Shown here: positions 36,854 to 47,221 of the stretch, in pieces | How the letters are laid out: each line of letters opens with the position of its first letter | Numbering within the stretch: the first letter of the stretch is position 1 | From: Trichomonas vaginalis G3 | Lineage: Eukaryota > Parabasalia > Trichomonadida > Trichomonadidae | Reading direction: 5' to 3' | DNA length: 64,000 nucleotides | Assembly (NCBI RefSeq): GCF_026262505.1 | Contig: NC_067204.1 | Coordinates: 22,723,300-22,787,299, forward strand | Notes under the pieces: model-generated | The model's database searches: none | The model's input: the letters and a program-made list of their open reading frames with translations, nothing else | What the model was told of the DNA's origin: nothing | Translations under genes and position numbers: made by a program

Positions 36854-39800
36854 CTAGTCTGATACTGCAATATTGTGGAATAAGTTATTGAGTTTTGTTC
36901 TCTTTGAATCAATCGAGAGATCTGTCAACCTATCAAACTCAATCTTGGCCTCGGAATCAGTTTTATTTAAGAAGAGCATATCGGTCATATATCTGATATC
37001 TTCTGCTTGTTGAAGTTCAGGTATTCCTGTTCCTAGCATAAGAATAAGCAATGTGACAAGTAGATTGGAGTTCTTTCTCAAGACATTCAAAGCATCTCCA
37101 CACAATTGTCTGTATTTCTTGAACATTTCTCCATTAACATCGCCCAAAACATTAACACATGCTGGAGAGAAATGATATGGAGCATTTTCTCTTTGGTATC
37201 CAAGTTTTGTCTTGAAATTACCCAAAAAGTGGCCAAAATCAATATGAAGGAAATGTCCATCACTTTGGAGCATTATATTTCCTGGATGTCTATCAGCAAT
37301 ACCCAAAACACAAGTTGCAACAGCATAACCAGCAGATGAATACATGAAGTTCTCTCTTGCGAGCATCTGATTTTGCTCTGTTGTATTAACTTTGCAAAGA
37401 TAATCAGAGAAAAGAGAAACGTTCCAAACACCTGCGAATGTTCCTTTTTCTTGTTGAAGCGCTTGTTCTGTAATAGCATTAGGAACAACTTCGATGAAAC
37501 CTTGATTGAAACCTGTTGGTAAAACACCATAACACCTCATATGGAAATCCATTCCAGCCTGTCTCCAAAGGTGTTCCATAACACTCATTACCTGGAGTGT
37601 TAATTGATCTTGTCTCAAGTCATCACCAACTTTGAAGAGAACTCGAATTGGTTCTGTTACAAAAGGAGCTGCATTGTGGAATGTCAACCAGAAAGGTTTC
37701 TTCTTCGAATTCATAACTTTGCATTTTTCAACGATGAAAGCGTCAACAACTAATCTTGGATCCATAGGAAGATGGAATTTGTTTGGCAAGTTGAACTTTG
37801 AGAGGGCATCTCTGAATGGTCCTGTTGCATCAGCATGACTTAATTTGCATAATTTTTGATTCAATCTCACCAATTCCTGTGTAAATTTGTAACCAGTTAT
37901 GAGTTCTTCTCTGTAAATTCCACTTCCATACAAGAAATTCACGACAAAAGAGCTGAATCTGCGTCTGATATGTGATATATGAGCTTCAGACATCAATTGC
38001 CAAAAGAGCTTATGTCCCAAGAACTTTGGTTCATTCAAACCTCTTCTAAATAGGAATCTGCACAAAGGAGAATAATCATACATCTCGTTCTTCAATGCTT
38101 GAACTAATTGAAGCATGTACAACATAATTTCATCATCAGAGAAACTTTCAAGGATCTCAACAGCGTATGTTCTCACTCTATAATCAGCAAACTCTGAATC
38201 AAGTAATGTCAAAGCTTCTTTTGGAGACAATCTGTCCCATCTCTGAAGTAAAATTGAAACTTCATTTACTTGTGTGGGAATTGTATAATCAATTGAAGAC
38301 AAAACTAAAGGTAACATTGATGTCATGTCATAGAGATCATGTCTGTGTTTGTAGATTAAGTTTTTGTCTTCGCAACTTAACTTCTTCAATGGATCGAAAA
38401 CTCTCTTCTTCAAATTCTCAATAGAAATTCTTTGTTGAGTTGAAATTCTTATTGATGTCATACTTCCACGTTGAATTGTTTGTGGAGGTGCTGTGAATGT
38501 TATTGGGAACTTGTATTGAGGAATTTCAAATAAAATTCTTGTTGCATCTTCATCTTCGCATTGGCAAGTTGTTAACATTGGATCTGTGTCTTTTCCATTC
38601 CACATCGAGCAGAAATTCACTCCAGAATTGACCCATCCATCGAAATTAAAAACAGGAATGTTGATTGTTGCAACTGCTCCTTCCTTTGTACCGATTTTCT
38701 CATAGTTATAGAGAGTGATTGCTACTCTTGCTGAACGTGGAATCAACTGGATTTGTGTTGTTAATATCAACACTTCATTCCATGAAACACTTGTTCCGCC
38801 TAAAGAAGGCTTTGTCATTGTTGGAGCTCCAAGTTCATTCGAACCATGATAAATGGCGGCTCTTATGATATATGCTCTTGCGGAGAGTTCCTTTGGAATG
38901 TTGAAGCATCCGTTAATGATGATGGAAAAGTATTCTTTGGATAGTAAATGTGGGAAACCGCCAATTTGAGCAAAACATGGTTTGACATTTTCTTTGAGAA
39001 CTAATGGTTTATATCTCTGCTCAGCAGTTGGTTCAGGAAGTGGCGTGAATGAGAGTTCTTTGGAATTAATTTGTTCAATCAATTGGTTCCTATCAAAGAG
39101 AAGGAAATTCATGAAAGGAGTGACAGATAATAAGAATTGTCTGACACAAACGAACTGAATGATCGTATATTCGCCTGCAATAATTTCATCTGTTCCTTGT
39201 AATATTAGTGCGTAGTTTTTGGGGTCAAGTTCATTGCCAACGCCTTGATGTTCTCTAATTCTGTTGAAAAGCATTTCAATTGCTTTATCTACAGTTGTAT
39301 CAAAAGAAATAGCTAAAGATACAGCAATTGCTCCGTTAGAACCAGTTACTAGATGAGTATCTACTTTGATTGGAACATTCTTTTTCTTGCAGGCCATTAA
39401 TGGAGCATCATTTGCACAAAGTCGCATGCGAGCAAGTAGTGGATCCTTTGTTAGACGTTCGTTTCTAGCCGATTGAACTTCTTTTCTGAGATCAGAAAAT
39501 GCAGAATTAAAAGTGAGTATTTCTGGTGTTTGCATGATAGCTTTTAGGTCAAGATCTTGTACATATTGTTCTGCGGCCTTCGAAAAATCAGTCTTCGGCG
39601 CAGCTTGAATAAGAATAAATTGAGGCTGCGACGGATCTTGGATTTGAGCCTTAATCGCATTCATCATTTCTGGAGATTCTGATAACTTAAGTTTCTTTGA
39701 TGGATAATCTTCATTTATCGTTCCAAGTCTGTAAGCTTTTTGGTTTCGAATTGATTTTTCGTCATAAAGTTCAAGAAGTTGGTCGTACGCTTGCTTTTGG

Positions 39801-40258
39801 ATAGACCCAACTGTTTTTGTTAATTTTGACTCTACAGTTATGCACAGTCCTGTTGGAAATCGGATATTAAGAACGACTCTTTTGTGTTTACGTGTAAAAC
39901 TTGATAATGGAATATTTGATGTAAGAATAGCATTTTGTACTTGGAATTCTTTGAGGTTGAATACAAATAATGGCATTCTTTCGTTTTTCGATGTAATGTT
40001 TTCATCTGAAACAAAATACGAGCTTATAGAAGAAGTTAGAAAGTTTTCTGTAACTGTTTCTGATTGGGGAACTTTCGTTGTATCCGTTGAGAAAATAACT
40101 TCATATGAATTTGAATTTTTTGAATTTCTACAAATGACATAATCTTTTAGCGCGAAATTGCCTAAGAAATCTGCAACATCTTTGCCTATTATATTTTGAT
40201 CTAAAGGAAGAAAAAATGTTTGCCCTAAGGGCAGGATAAGATCAATTCTGTGAGTCAT
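36854..40258 (-). CDS. Class I-like phosphoinositide 3-kinase catalytic subunit (1134 aa)
   Basis: Domain order is a Ras-binding-like region (VVLNIRFPTGLCITVESKLT), a C2 domain (about 440-590: KPCFAQIGG to VFNFDGW), the PIK helical domain (about 650-800: LSCEDKNLIYKHRHDLYDMT) and the kinase. The phosphate-binding region is IRVLFKVGDDLRQDQL. The catalytic loop is GIADRHPGNI (986-995) with D989, and DFG is at 1007-1009. The activation loop NFKTKLGYQRENAPY has the basic pattern of class I enzymes that use PI(4,5)P2. It makes PIP3-type signals for phagocytosis and motility in related protists. Whole, intronless. Confidence 0.92.
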   Translation of the reverse strand: MTHRIDLILPLGQTFFLPLDQNIIGKDVADFLGNFALKDYVICRNSKNSNSYEVIFSTDTTKVPQSETVTENFLTSSISSYFVSDENITSKNERMPLFVFNLKEFQVQNAILTSNIPLSSFTRKHKRVVLNIRFPTGLCITVESKLTKTVGSIQKQAYDQLLELYDEKSIRNQKAYRLGTINEDYPSKKLKLSESPEMMNAIKAQIQDPSQPQFILIQAAPKTDFSKAAEQYVQDLDLKAIMQTPEILTFNSAFSDLRKEVQSARNERLTKDPLLARMRLCANDAPLMACKKKNVPIKVDTHLVTGSNGAIAVSLAISFDTTVDKAIEMLFNRIREHQGVGNELDPKNYALILQGTDEIIAGEYTIIQFVCVRQFLLSVTPFMNFLLFDRNQLIEQINSKELSFTPLPEPTAEQRYKPLVLKENVKPCFAQIGGFPHLLSKEYFSIIINGCFNIPKELSARAYIIRAAIYHGSNELGAPTMTKPSLGGTSVSWNEVLILTTQIQLIPRSARVAITLYNYEKIGTKEGAVATINIPVFNFDGWVNSGVNFCSMWNGKDTDPMLTTCQCEDEDATRILFEIPQYKFPITFTAPPQTIQRGSMTSIRISTQQRISIENLKKRVFDPLKKLSCEDKNLIYKHRHDLYDMTSMLPLVLSSIDYTIPTQVNEVSILLQRWDRLSPKEALTLLDSEFADYRVRTYAVEILESFSDDEIMLYMLQLVQALKNEMYDYSPLCRFLFRRGLNEPKFLGHKLFWQLMSEAHISHIRRRFSSFVVNFLYGSGIYREELITGYKFTQELVRLNQKLCKLSHADATGPFRDALSKFNLPNKFHLPMDPRLVVDAFIVEKCKVMNSKKKPFWLTFHNAAPFVTEPIRVLFKVGDDLRQDQLTLQVMSVMEHLWRQAGMDFHMRCYGVLPTGFNQGFIEVVPNAITEQALQQEKGTFAGVWNVSLFSDYLCKVNTTEQNQMLARENFMYSSAGYAVATCVLGIADRHPGNIMLQSDGHFLHIDFGHFLGNFKTKLGYQRENAPYHFSPACVNVLGDVNGEMFKKYRQLCGDALNVLRKNSNLLVTLLILMLGTGIPELQQAEDIRYMTDMLFLNKTDSEAKIEFDRLTDLSIDSKRTKLNNLFHNIAVSD

Positions 40259-42382
40259 TTAAATATTTTGAGAAGAGTTGTCTTCATTATCAAAATTGAG
40301 ATTGATCTGGAAAAATGAAAGATTGAGCTCTCTAAGGTTGAATAAGCTAAAGATAGAAAAATTTATGACATAAAATTTCTATGTCTATTCAATTTTATTC
40401 TCAATTTATCGAGTTATTAACATGTTGTTTATCCTGGTCTTATCATTTTTGATCAGACATGCATAAAAAATAAACAACATTGAAAATACATCGACCTATA
40501 TCAATGAGGTGAATTCTAACCAATGACCATCGTGGTTACAAGAAAACATAAAATTAAGGAATTTGACTAATAATTCGAAATTATTTATATTATGTTCGCC
40601 ATGAGTACTCATTTAAAGCCCAGGCGGTGCTGTAATAAACAGAAATTTATCAAAAGTGACAGCTCTCAATTTTTTGACATTTGTAAATTCTAAATTGAAT
40701 GAGAAAAATGAAATAATACTAAGCATAATACAATATTCTAGATTTAATTATAATTAGGAAAAAGCTAGTTTTGAGAGTACTTTTCATAGGCATATAGAAT
40801 GAAATCTTCTGAAAAATAATATCATATAAACTCATATTATTTTCTAATATATAACTATTTTATATAAAAATCAAATTCAATGATCTTAAAAGCGAAGGAT
40901 AAACCTCAAAATTTACGAATATAATGAGTTGGAATATAATGCTTCTCTATCATAAAACCATATGAAATATCAATTTTTGCTTTACGCCTAATTTTTGACG
41001 ACAATTAGCAAAAAATGTTAAATGTTAACACTCAGTCCATTTGAATATGAAAAATAAAATTGACTTTGATTAAATGTTTTTATTTATCATGCAATTCTTC
41101 TTGCGACCAAAGATTTGAATAAAACTTCAAAAAATAAGATAGCTTAAAAAATAATATACAGTAGTGTTTACTAATAGATGAATAGTATATAAATTCTATT
41201 AAAATGGATTTGATCCAAAAAAATATATAAAATTTGATCATAAATAAAATCGTTTTAAATTACTTCTTCATTTAAATTATAACAATTATTTTTGGTTTTA
41301 TATTTTTTTGGATCAAATCCATTTTAATAGAATTTATATACTATTCATCTATTAGTAAACACTACTGTATATTATTTTTTAAGCTATCTTATTTTTTGAA
41401 ATTTTATTCAAATCTTTGGTCGCAAGAAGAATTGCATGATAAATAAAAACATTTAATCAAAGTCAATTTTATTTTTCATATTCAAATGGACTGAGTGTTA
41501 ACATTTAACATTTTTTGCTAATTGTCGTCAAAAATTAGGCGTAAAGCAAAAATTGATATTTCATATGGTTTTATGATAGATAAGCATTATATTCCAACTC
41601 ATTATATTCGTAAATTTTGAGGTTTATCCTTCGCTTTTAAGATCATTGAATTTGATTTTTATATAAAATAGTTATATATTAGAAAATAATATGAGTTTAT
41701 GTGATATTATTTTTCAGAAGATTTTGTGTTCTTCTTCAAAATTTTATTTTTTTTATTAAAAAGAATCTTTACAAAATATACATTTACTTTAATTAATATT
41801 TAAAAACGTGCTCTATCAAAAGTTCCAAAAATTCAATATTTTAGCTTTTCTGATGTGTCACTTTTGATGAATTTCTGTTTACAACAGTGCCATTATTGTA
41901 TATTTTTTAGTTCTAGCTTTGTTACCTTGAACAACAAATTTTGCTATCGTGAATAAATCTTATCGACTGAGATAATATAGAATTAAACTGAAATAAGTTT
42001 ACTCTTCGAAATTGATGGAGTTTGATAGCAAGTTTTTAAGTATTACTGATTTGATTTTTAAAAAATATTTTTTGATTTTGAAAGTATTGAATAATACTCA
42101 CTGTTCATTAATGTTATTGTGCACATATGTTGTCTTTTATCTCAAATGATATCGGATAGTACTGCAAAATATTCAATTTGTCTAATCTCATATAATACCT
42201 ATTAAGAGTCAAGGGTGTTCTTTTTGATGCTATATCCGAATGAATGCACCGAAATTACGTTAATGCGTTGAGTGAATTAATAAGATTTTTCTAAATTTCG
42301 TATTTTGTGTTTGAACGGATTGTAAATTGTAAAAATTAGTAATTTGTGAGGGAGTTGAAACTTAAGATTTAGTAATACATGC
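40259..42382. other. Long intergenic region between PI3-kinase and alcohol dehydrogenase
   Basis: About 2.1 kb with no gene. Its middle is filled by the foldback structure at 40623-41891. The start of the kinase gene is preceded by a TCATTTTTCC box about 65 bases upstream. Confidence 0.6.
40623..41891. mobile_element. Foldback (large inverted-repeat) element without genes
   Basis: Inner arms of 426 bases, 40802-41227 and 41299-41724, are inverted copies with about three mismatches and no gap, around a 71-base loop. Farther out, 40623-40661 and 41856-41891 are also inverted copies but clearly diverged. No coding frame is present. The structure fits a non-autonomous DNA transposon of foldback/MITE type. 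No convincing target duplication was found at the outer edges. Confidence 0.75.
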
Positions 42383-43495
42383 TTACTCGAGGTCATCATT
42401 CCATTTGATAAGAACGACTGGCTTGATGAGATCAGCTGGCTTATCCTTCATGAGCATGAGAGCATCCTCGACATGCTCGAATCCCTTGAATTCGTGTGTG
42501 ATAAGCTTTGTTGGGTCGACACGGCCGTATTTGATTAGGTTGCCCATCTTCTCCATACGAAGGCGGCCACCTGGTGTGAGACCACCATGGATGAACTTGT
42601 GGCCCATACCGACACCCCATTCGACACGTGGAACATCGATGTTCTCGCCTTCGCCGAGGTAGTTGACGTTGCCGATGATGCCACCTGGCTTCATCATCTT
42701 GACGGCCTGAGCGAATGTGTGGTTGTCACCACCAGCGATGATGACCTTGTCAACACCCTTTCCGTCTGTCATCTTGAGAACTTGCTCAACGATGTCGCCG
42801 TTTCTGTAGTTGACGATGTCTGTAGCGCCGTACTGGATAGCGATGTCGCAGCAGTGTGGGCGAGAGCCGACAGCGATGATGCGGGAAGCACCCATGAGAG
42901 CAGCACCGCGAACGGACATGAGACCGACTGGGCCGATACCGATGACGCAGACTGTTTCGCCGAGCTTGATGCCAGCGAGTTCAGCGCCGTGGAAGCCTGT
43001 TGTCATCATATCAGAGCACATAACGCACTGACGTGGTGTAAGGCCTTCTGGAAGCTTGGCAAGGTTAGCATCGGCTTCGTTGACGTGGAAGACTTCACCG
43101 AAGACACCATCCTTGAAGTTGGAGAACTTCCAGCCACCGAGCATTCCGCCGGAGTGCATTGGATGGCCTGCCTGGGAAAGGGAGTCACCCCAATCTGGTG
43201 TAATGGCTGGGACAATGACCTTGTCACCAACCTTGAGCTCCTTAACGAGGGAGCCGACCTTGATGATTTGGCCGACAGCTTCGTGACCGAGAACCATATC
43301 GTGGCGGTCGCCGATAGCACCAGCCCAAACTGTATGGATATCTGATGTGCATGGAGCAAGAGCAAGTGGGCGAACAAGAGCATCAAGTGGGCCGCATTCT
43401 GGAATTGGCTTTTCGATCCAGCCAACGTTGCCGATGCCCTTCATGGCGAAGCCCTTGAATGTCTTTGGAACCTCGAAATGCTTTTTCTCAGTCAT
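42383..43495 (-). CDS. ADH1: NADP-dependent secondary alcohol dehydrogenase (370 aa)
   Basis: Very similar to the bacterial (Clostridium/Thermoanaerobacter) and Entamoeba enzymes that interconvert ketones/aldehydes and secondary alcohols. Catalytic zinc ligands are C49 (APCTSDIH), H71 (LGHEAVG) and D162 (SDMMTTG). The nucleotide fold is GIGPVG (186-191), with GSRP (210-213) giving NADP preference. The N-terminus is about 12 residues longer than in bacteria. Codons strongly favour C/G at third positions, unlike neighbouring genes, which suggests high expression. TTCATTTTTT lies directly before the ATG. Probably an old gene transfer from bacteria. Confidence 0.93.
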   Translation of the reverse strand: MTEKKHFEVPKTFKGFAMKGIGNVGWIEKPIPECGPLDALVRPLALAPCTSDIHTVWAGAIGDRHDMVLGHEAVGQIIKVGSLVKELKVGDKVIVPAITPDWGDSLSQAGHPMHSGGMLGGWKFSNFKDGVFGEVFHVNEADANLAKLPEGLTPRQCVMCSDMMTTGFHGAELAGIKLGETVCVIGIGPVGLMSVRGAALMGASRIIAVGSRPHCCDIAIQYGATDIVNYRNGDIVEQVLKMTDGKGVDKVIIAGGDNHTFAQAVKMMKPGGIIGNVNYLGEGENIDVPRVEWGVGMGHKFIHGGLTPGGRLRMEKMGNLIKYGRVDPTKLITHEFKGFEHVEDALMLMKDKPADLIKPVVLIKWNDDLE

Positions 43496-43498
43496 TCG

Positions 43499-43507
43499 AA
43501 AAAATGA
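43499..43507 (-). promoter_or_regulatory. Initiator-like box of the alcohol dehydrogenase gene
   Basis: TCATTTTTT (minus strand) ends three bases before the ATG. This matches the trichomonad core promoter initiator (TCAYT type), where transcription starts a few bases before the start codon. Confidence 0.55.
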
Positions 43508-44435
43508 ACTGATATTTTAGATGGGTAAAATTGAGAGGAAGGTGAAGTGAGTCATCGTTTGGCTGATTTATCTCAAATGTTATTGAGAGTAAAAGCGGTT
43601 TTTCTCCACATTTTGAAGGATGAGTTCATTTCTCCATCCTCACTTCTTAGTATAAATGGGATGATAGGTAGAATTTTGCACTATGTTATATTCTATTTAT
43701 CCAAAACGATGAAAAATGGTTTTATATTTTATTATTAAAATCCTGCTCAGTATGAGTTTCTGAGCATAAGTAATAATTAATGTTTATTTTCCAAAACTAT
43801 TTTTTCAATATTTGTATTTTGAGAAGATTGAGAGGATTTGTTGGTTTGACATTATTTAACGTTTATTTATATTGAAGATTAATGGAATAGCCTTACAATC
43901 AAATAAATTTATTTTACGAAGATAGGGGATCAAATAATTTGAATGTCAGCTGTCAAAACACTTATTTTGCTATTGTTAAACAACAGCAGATGATAATATG
44001 GACATTTAAACAGTAAATTTTTTCATTTTTAATTCATTATCCAATAAGAAAATTTTCCCAAAATATCATTTGTTCCGATAGCAAAGATCACTCTCTAAGA
44101 GTATCATGAAAAATAGTCATATTAGTCGATTCTTTTCTAACTCGTGCGTATTAATGAGTTTTTAATATCAAAATTATTATTTTCTTTATCGAACAACCTG
44201 AGATATTAATAACTGTAATCAGATACTAGTATCCATACGGAATTAATCGTTAAAACAGTTAGATATACTTTATTTAATTATGAATTTTTTATTACTAACA
44301 AAGAACAAATATTCAACGAGATAGCTTGATTTTAATCAGCATGTATGGCATTATAGTGCTGTTAAAAATTAGGGCTTTCGATCAAAATATTTCAACGAGA
44401 TATTTTTTGCAAAAACGACAAGTTATGCGGCAATA
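43508..44435. other. Intergenic stretch
   Basis: About 930 AT-rich bases with no convincing gene. A 63-codon frame at 43547 is unlikely to be real. No repeat stands out. Confidence 0.5.
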
Positions 44436-44891
44436 TTACGTCAAGTTGGTAAAGTTCTGTTCATGTATAAGTGTTTTAGATCGATAAAATTTTACAGTTG
44501 CATTTCCGGTGGCAGGGCAGTTATAAATCCATGTAACTGAGCGCCTAGGGAAATATTTATTGCTTTCATTTGTGAAGTATGTGTAATTTTCAGTTTCTGT
44601 TTGAATAAATAGCTTAGTTAAATTAAAATGAGATTCTAATGAAACAGGATAAATATAATTGCAATTAAATCCAACGATAAACTGATTGTGTTCGTGTTCT
44701 ATTGTAACATTATGAATATTGTATATTTCTGTTCTGTTAACTGGAAGTTGATTCAATTCGGTCGCATGGCAGCTTTCGTCTAAACAACATATAAATGTAA
44801 TGAAAAGTATAATTGTCATGATTCCATACTTCACTTGCCATTTACAGAAATCAACTACCATAATGTAGTCGATATCAAGAATCTTATCCAT
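44436..44891 (-). CDS. Small secreted or membrane glycoprotein candidate (up to 151 aa)
   Basis: A hydrophobic segment at residues 25-37 (MTIILFITFICCL), followed by DESCHA, looks like a signal peptide, so the ATG at M25 may be the true start. The mature part has seven N-glycosylation sequons (NRT, NVT, NLT, NYT, NES, NAT, NFT) and three Cys, in a single strand-rich domain of immunoglobulin-like size. No family recognised. Sequon density favours a real surface or secreted protein. Confidence 0.5.
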   Translation of the reverse strand: MDKILDIDYIMVVDFCKWQVKYGIMTIILFITFICCLDESCHATELNQLPVNRTEIYNIHNVTIEHEHNQFIVGFNCNYIYPVSLESHFNLTKLFIQTETENYTYFTNESNKYFPRRSVTWIYNCPATGNATVKFYRSKTLIHEQNFTNLT

Positions 44892-45177
44892 AGAAATAAT
44901 GGAATTTAAGTTGCTTGTTTCTTCATGGCTTTGATATTGTGATTAGTGTATAAGTGTTTTTGTATAAGAATTTTCCTTGTTATCTAATTTCAGATCAATC
45001 GGAATTATTGAAATGCAAATCATACACAACACAAAGAAGAAAGTATATGTTTACCTTATTAAAAGTTATTTTCAACAACTATAAGGAGAAATACATCCTA
45101 ATTTTTTTATATAATTTGATTGAATGGAAATCAGTCATTTAAAATGCTAATAAATGTTTTCTTTCCCATGAACTTAG

Positions 45178-45258
45178 CATGAAAGATATAATTTTTCATG
45201 TTATCATGAAAGATATAATTTTTCATGTTATCATGAAAGATATAATTTTTCATGTTAT
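45178..45258 (+). repeat. 27-bp tandem repeat, three copies, at the TatD gene start
   Basis: Units start at 45178, 45205 and 45232. Each contains CATGAAAGATATAATTTTTC followed by ATG, with CATGAAA and TTTCATG as inverted arms. The third unit includes the ATG used by the TatD gene (45252). Confidence 0.9.
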
Positions 45259-46010
45259 CATCAAAGAATTCACTCTTTTCTCCATCCAAAATAAAATTCT
45301 TCGATTTTCACTCTCATATCAATTCATCCGAAGATCTATTAAAATACATAGACCTTAAGATACATCCTGTAATAAATTGTCGAAATTCAAAAGATATAAA
45401 AATGATTAATGATATTAAGGGTGATTATTCATATAGTATTGGATGTCATCCATGGGATAGTAATATCCCTTATAACAAATTATTTGATATCAAAGTAGAT
45501 TACAATAAAAAATTTTTTGTTGGCGAAATAGGACTTGATAGCGAATGGTGCAAAATTCCCTTTGATATTCAAAAAGAAAGATTCATCTTTGAGCTGGAAC
45601 AAGCTAAGAAACACAAAAAGAAATGCATTCTTCATACAAAAGGAATGGAAAAAGAAATTCTTGATATCATATCAAAATATTCTAATGATTTTATTGTTCA
45701 TTGGTATGCATGTGATAACTATATCGAAGATTATATCAAAATTGGTTCTTATTTTACAATTGGATATGTAATTAAATACGAGAAAGAAGTTAGAAAGCTC
45801 GCACAGCTTGCACCTCTTGATCATTTATTATATGAAACTGATGGATTAGAAGCAATTGAATGGTTAACGAAAACAAAAGTAAAATTCGAAGATATGCCTG
45901 ATATATACCTTGAAGTATTGAATGAAATATCCAAAATCAAAAATATTCCGATTGAAACAATTCATCAACAATTATATCAAAATTCTCTCAAATTATTGAA
46001 TAACCAATAG
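45252..46010 (+). CDS. TatD-family metal-dependent nuclease/hydrolase (252 aa)
   Basis: Metal-binding motifs of the family are in order: FFDFHSH near residue 18, GEIGLD (catalytic Glu), CILHTKGM (His), FIVHWYAC (His) and LLYETDG (Asp). These enzymes act as 3'-5' exonucleases or DNases in DNA repair and degradation. An in-frame stop lies just upstream of 45252, so this is the first possible ATG. It converges with the guanylate kinase gene, 73 bases between stops. Whole and of usual length. Confidence 0.88.
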   Translation: MLSSKNSLFSPSKIKFFDFHSHINSSEDLLKYIDLKIHPVINCRNSKDIKMINDIKGDYSYSIGCHPWDSNIPYNKLFDIKVDYNKKFFVGEIGLDSEWCKIPFDIQKERFIFELEQAKKHKKKCILHTKGMEKEILDIISKYSNDFIVHWYACDNYIEDYIKIGSYFTIGYVIKYEKEVRKLAQLAPLDHLLYETDGLEAIEWLTKTKVKFEDMPDIYLEVLNEISKIKNIPIETIHQQLYQNSLKLLNNQ

Positions 46011-46083
46011 ATAAAAATCACTTACATAGACTATCAAAATCATTTGCAATTGTAATACTTTAATTTTTATATAAAATTTAAAA

Positions 46084-46677
46084 TTAAATTTCTTGTGTTC
46101 CAAATAAATGTTCTTCAATGGTCTTAAGAGTGTCTTCGAGAACATCATTTACTATAATTAGGTCCCATTTGTCTTTATTTTCATTAATAACTTTGATTTC
46201 AGTTTCAGCTGTTTTCAGTCTAGTTTTAATTGAGTTTTCATCATCTTGTCCTCTTCCTCTTATTCTAGACTCAAGTACATCTAAGTTTCTAGGTAATAAA
46301 ACAATTATATAAGGATTTAGATTTTTTTGTTTCATTGCAAGAGATGCATCGAGATTAACATCGAATATGCATATCTTTCCTGATTTTGTTACATTTTCTA
46401 ATGCTTCGTATGATGTTCCGTAAATATTGCCATGAATATAATTATATTCAATAAATTTTCCGTCTTTTATATCTTTTTCCATTTTCTCGCGTGATACGAA
46501 TATGTAATCAACGCCATCTACTTCACCTTCTCTTGGCTTTCTCGTTGTATGTGATACGCTATATGCGAATTGATCTTTATATTTCTCCATTAAATGGTTA
46601 ATGATTGTTCCTTTACCTACACCTGAAGGACCAGCAAATATGATTGGTCTTGTAGCGAGCAAATAGTTGAGAATCAT
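46084..46677 (-). CDS. Guanylate kinase (197 aa)
   Basis: Phosphorylates GMP to GDP with ATP. P-loop GPSGVGKGT at residues 16-24; GMP-binding SHTTRKPREGEVDGVDYIFV; IEYNYIHGNIYGTSYEA; lid RIRGRGQDDENSIKTRL. Length and order are standard. CCATTTTTC lies just before the ATG as a likely initiator box. Needed in purine salvage, on which trichomonads depend. Confidence 0.95.
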   Translation of the reverse strand: MILNYLLATRPIIFAGPSGVGKGTIINHLMEKYKDQFAYSVSHTTRKPREGEVDGVDYIFVSREKMEKDIKDGKFIEYNYIHGNIYGTSYEALENVTKSGKICIFDVNLDASLAMKQKNLNPYIIVLLPRNLDVLESRIRGRGQDDENSIKTRLKTAETEIKVINENKDKWDLIIVNDVLEDTLKTIEEHLFGTQEI

Positions 46678-47221
46678 TTTGAAAAATGGATTTTTGTTGA
46701 TTTCAATTTCGATACAATCTTCAAAAAAAATCCATTATCAGAATTTTTAGACGACTTCTATCATTTTTTTCCACAGTTCTAAATGCATGAAATCCTATTT
46801 TATATGTCAACACAGCATAATCTTTTGGTTTTTGTAAGTTTGAACTTTTATTATTCTGAATAAAGATCAAATTTTTATAAAATTTATCCGTATTTTACGT
46901 GAAACATTGAACAACACGTGATGGCACAAAGATTACATTTAAATCATGGCTTCTATTTTTTGCTAATCTCATAAGCAAAGAATCATTTGGATTTGATTTT
47001 AATGTTGATTTGGAATTAAAGGTGTATGATGTTGGAAATAGTTAGGAATTATCATTTCAAAAGGTGTTCATGTATATAATTTGTATAATTTAGGAAATCT
47101 CAAAATCATTTTTTCTTATTTCTGATTTTTTATGCTCAATATTCAAGAATTCATGTGTGAGACATTGAAAAATTGTATAAATAATAGAAACTATAACATT
47201 TATAACAAATAAAATCAAAAG
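46678..47221. other. Intergenic stretch
   Basis: About 540 AT-rich bases between the guanylate kinase promoter and the 3' end of the VPS26-like gene. No gene or repeat seen. Confidence 0.5.

Noticed and set aside
42587-43345. Long antisense frame of 252 codons across the alcohol dehydrogenase gene
   Set aside because: The C/G third-position bias of the real gene removes stops on the other strand. The product is low-complexity Asp/Val/Ala-rich with no motif.
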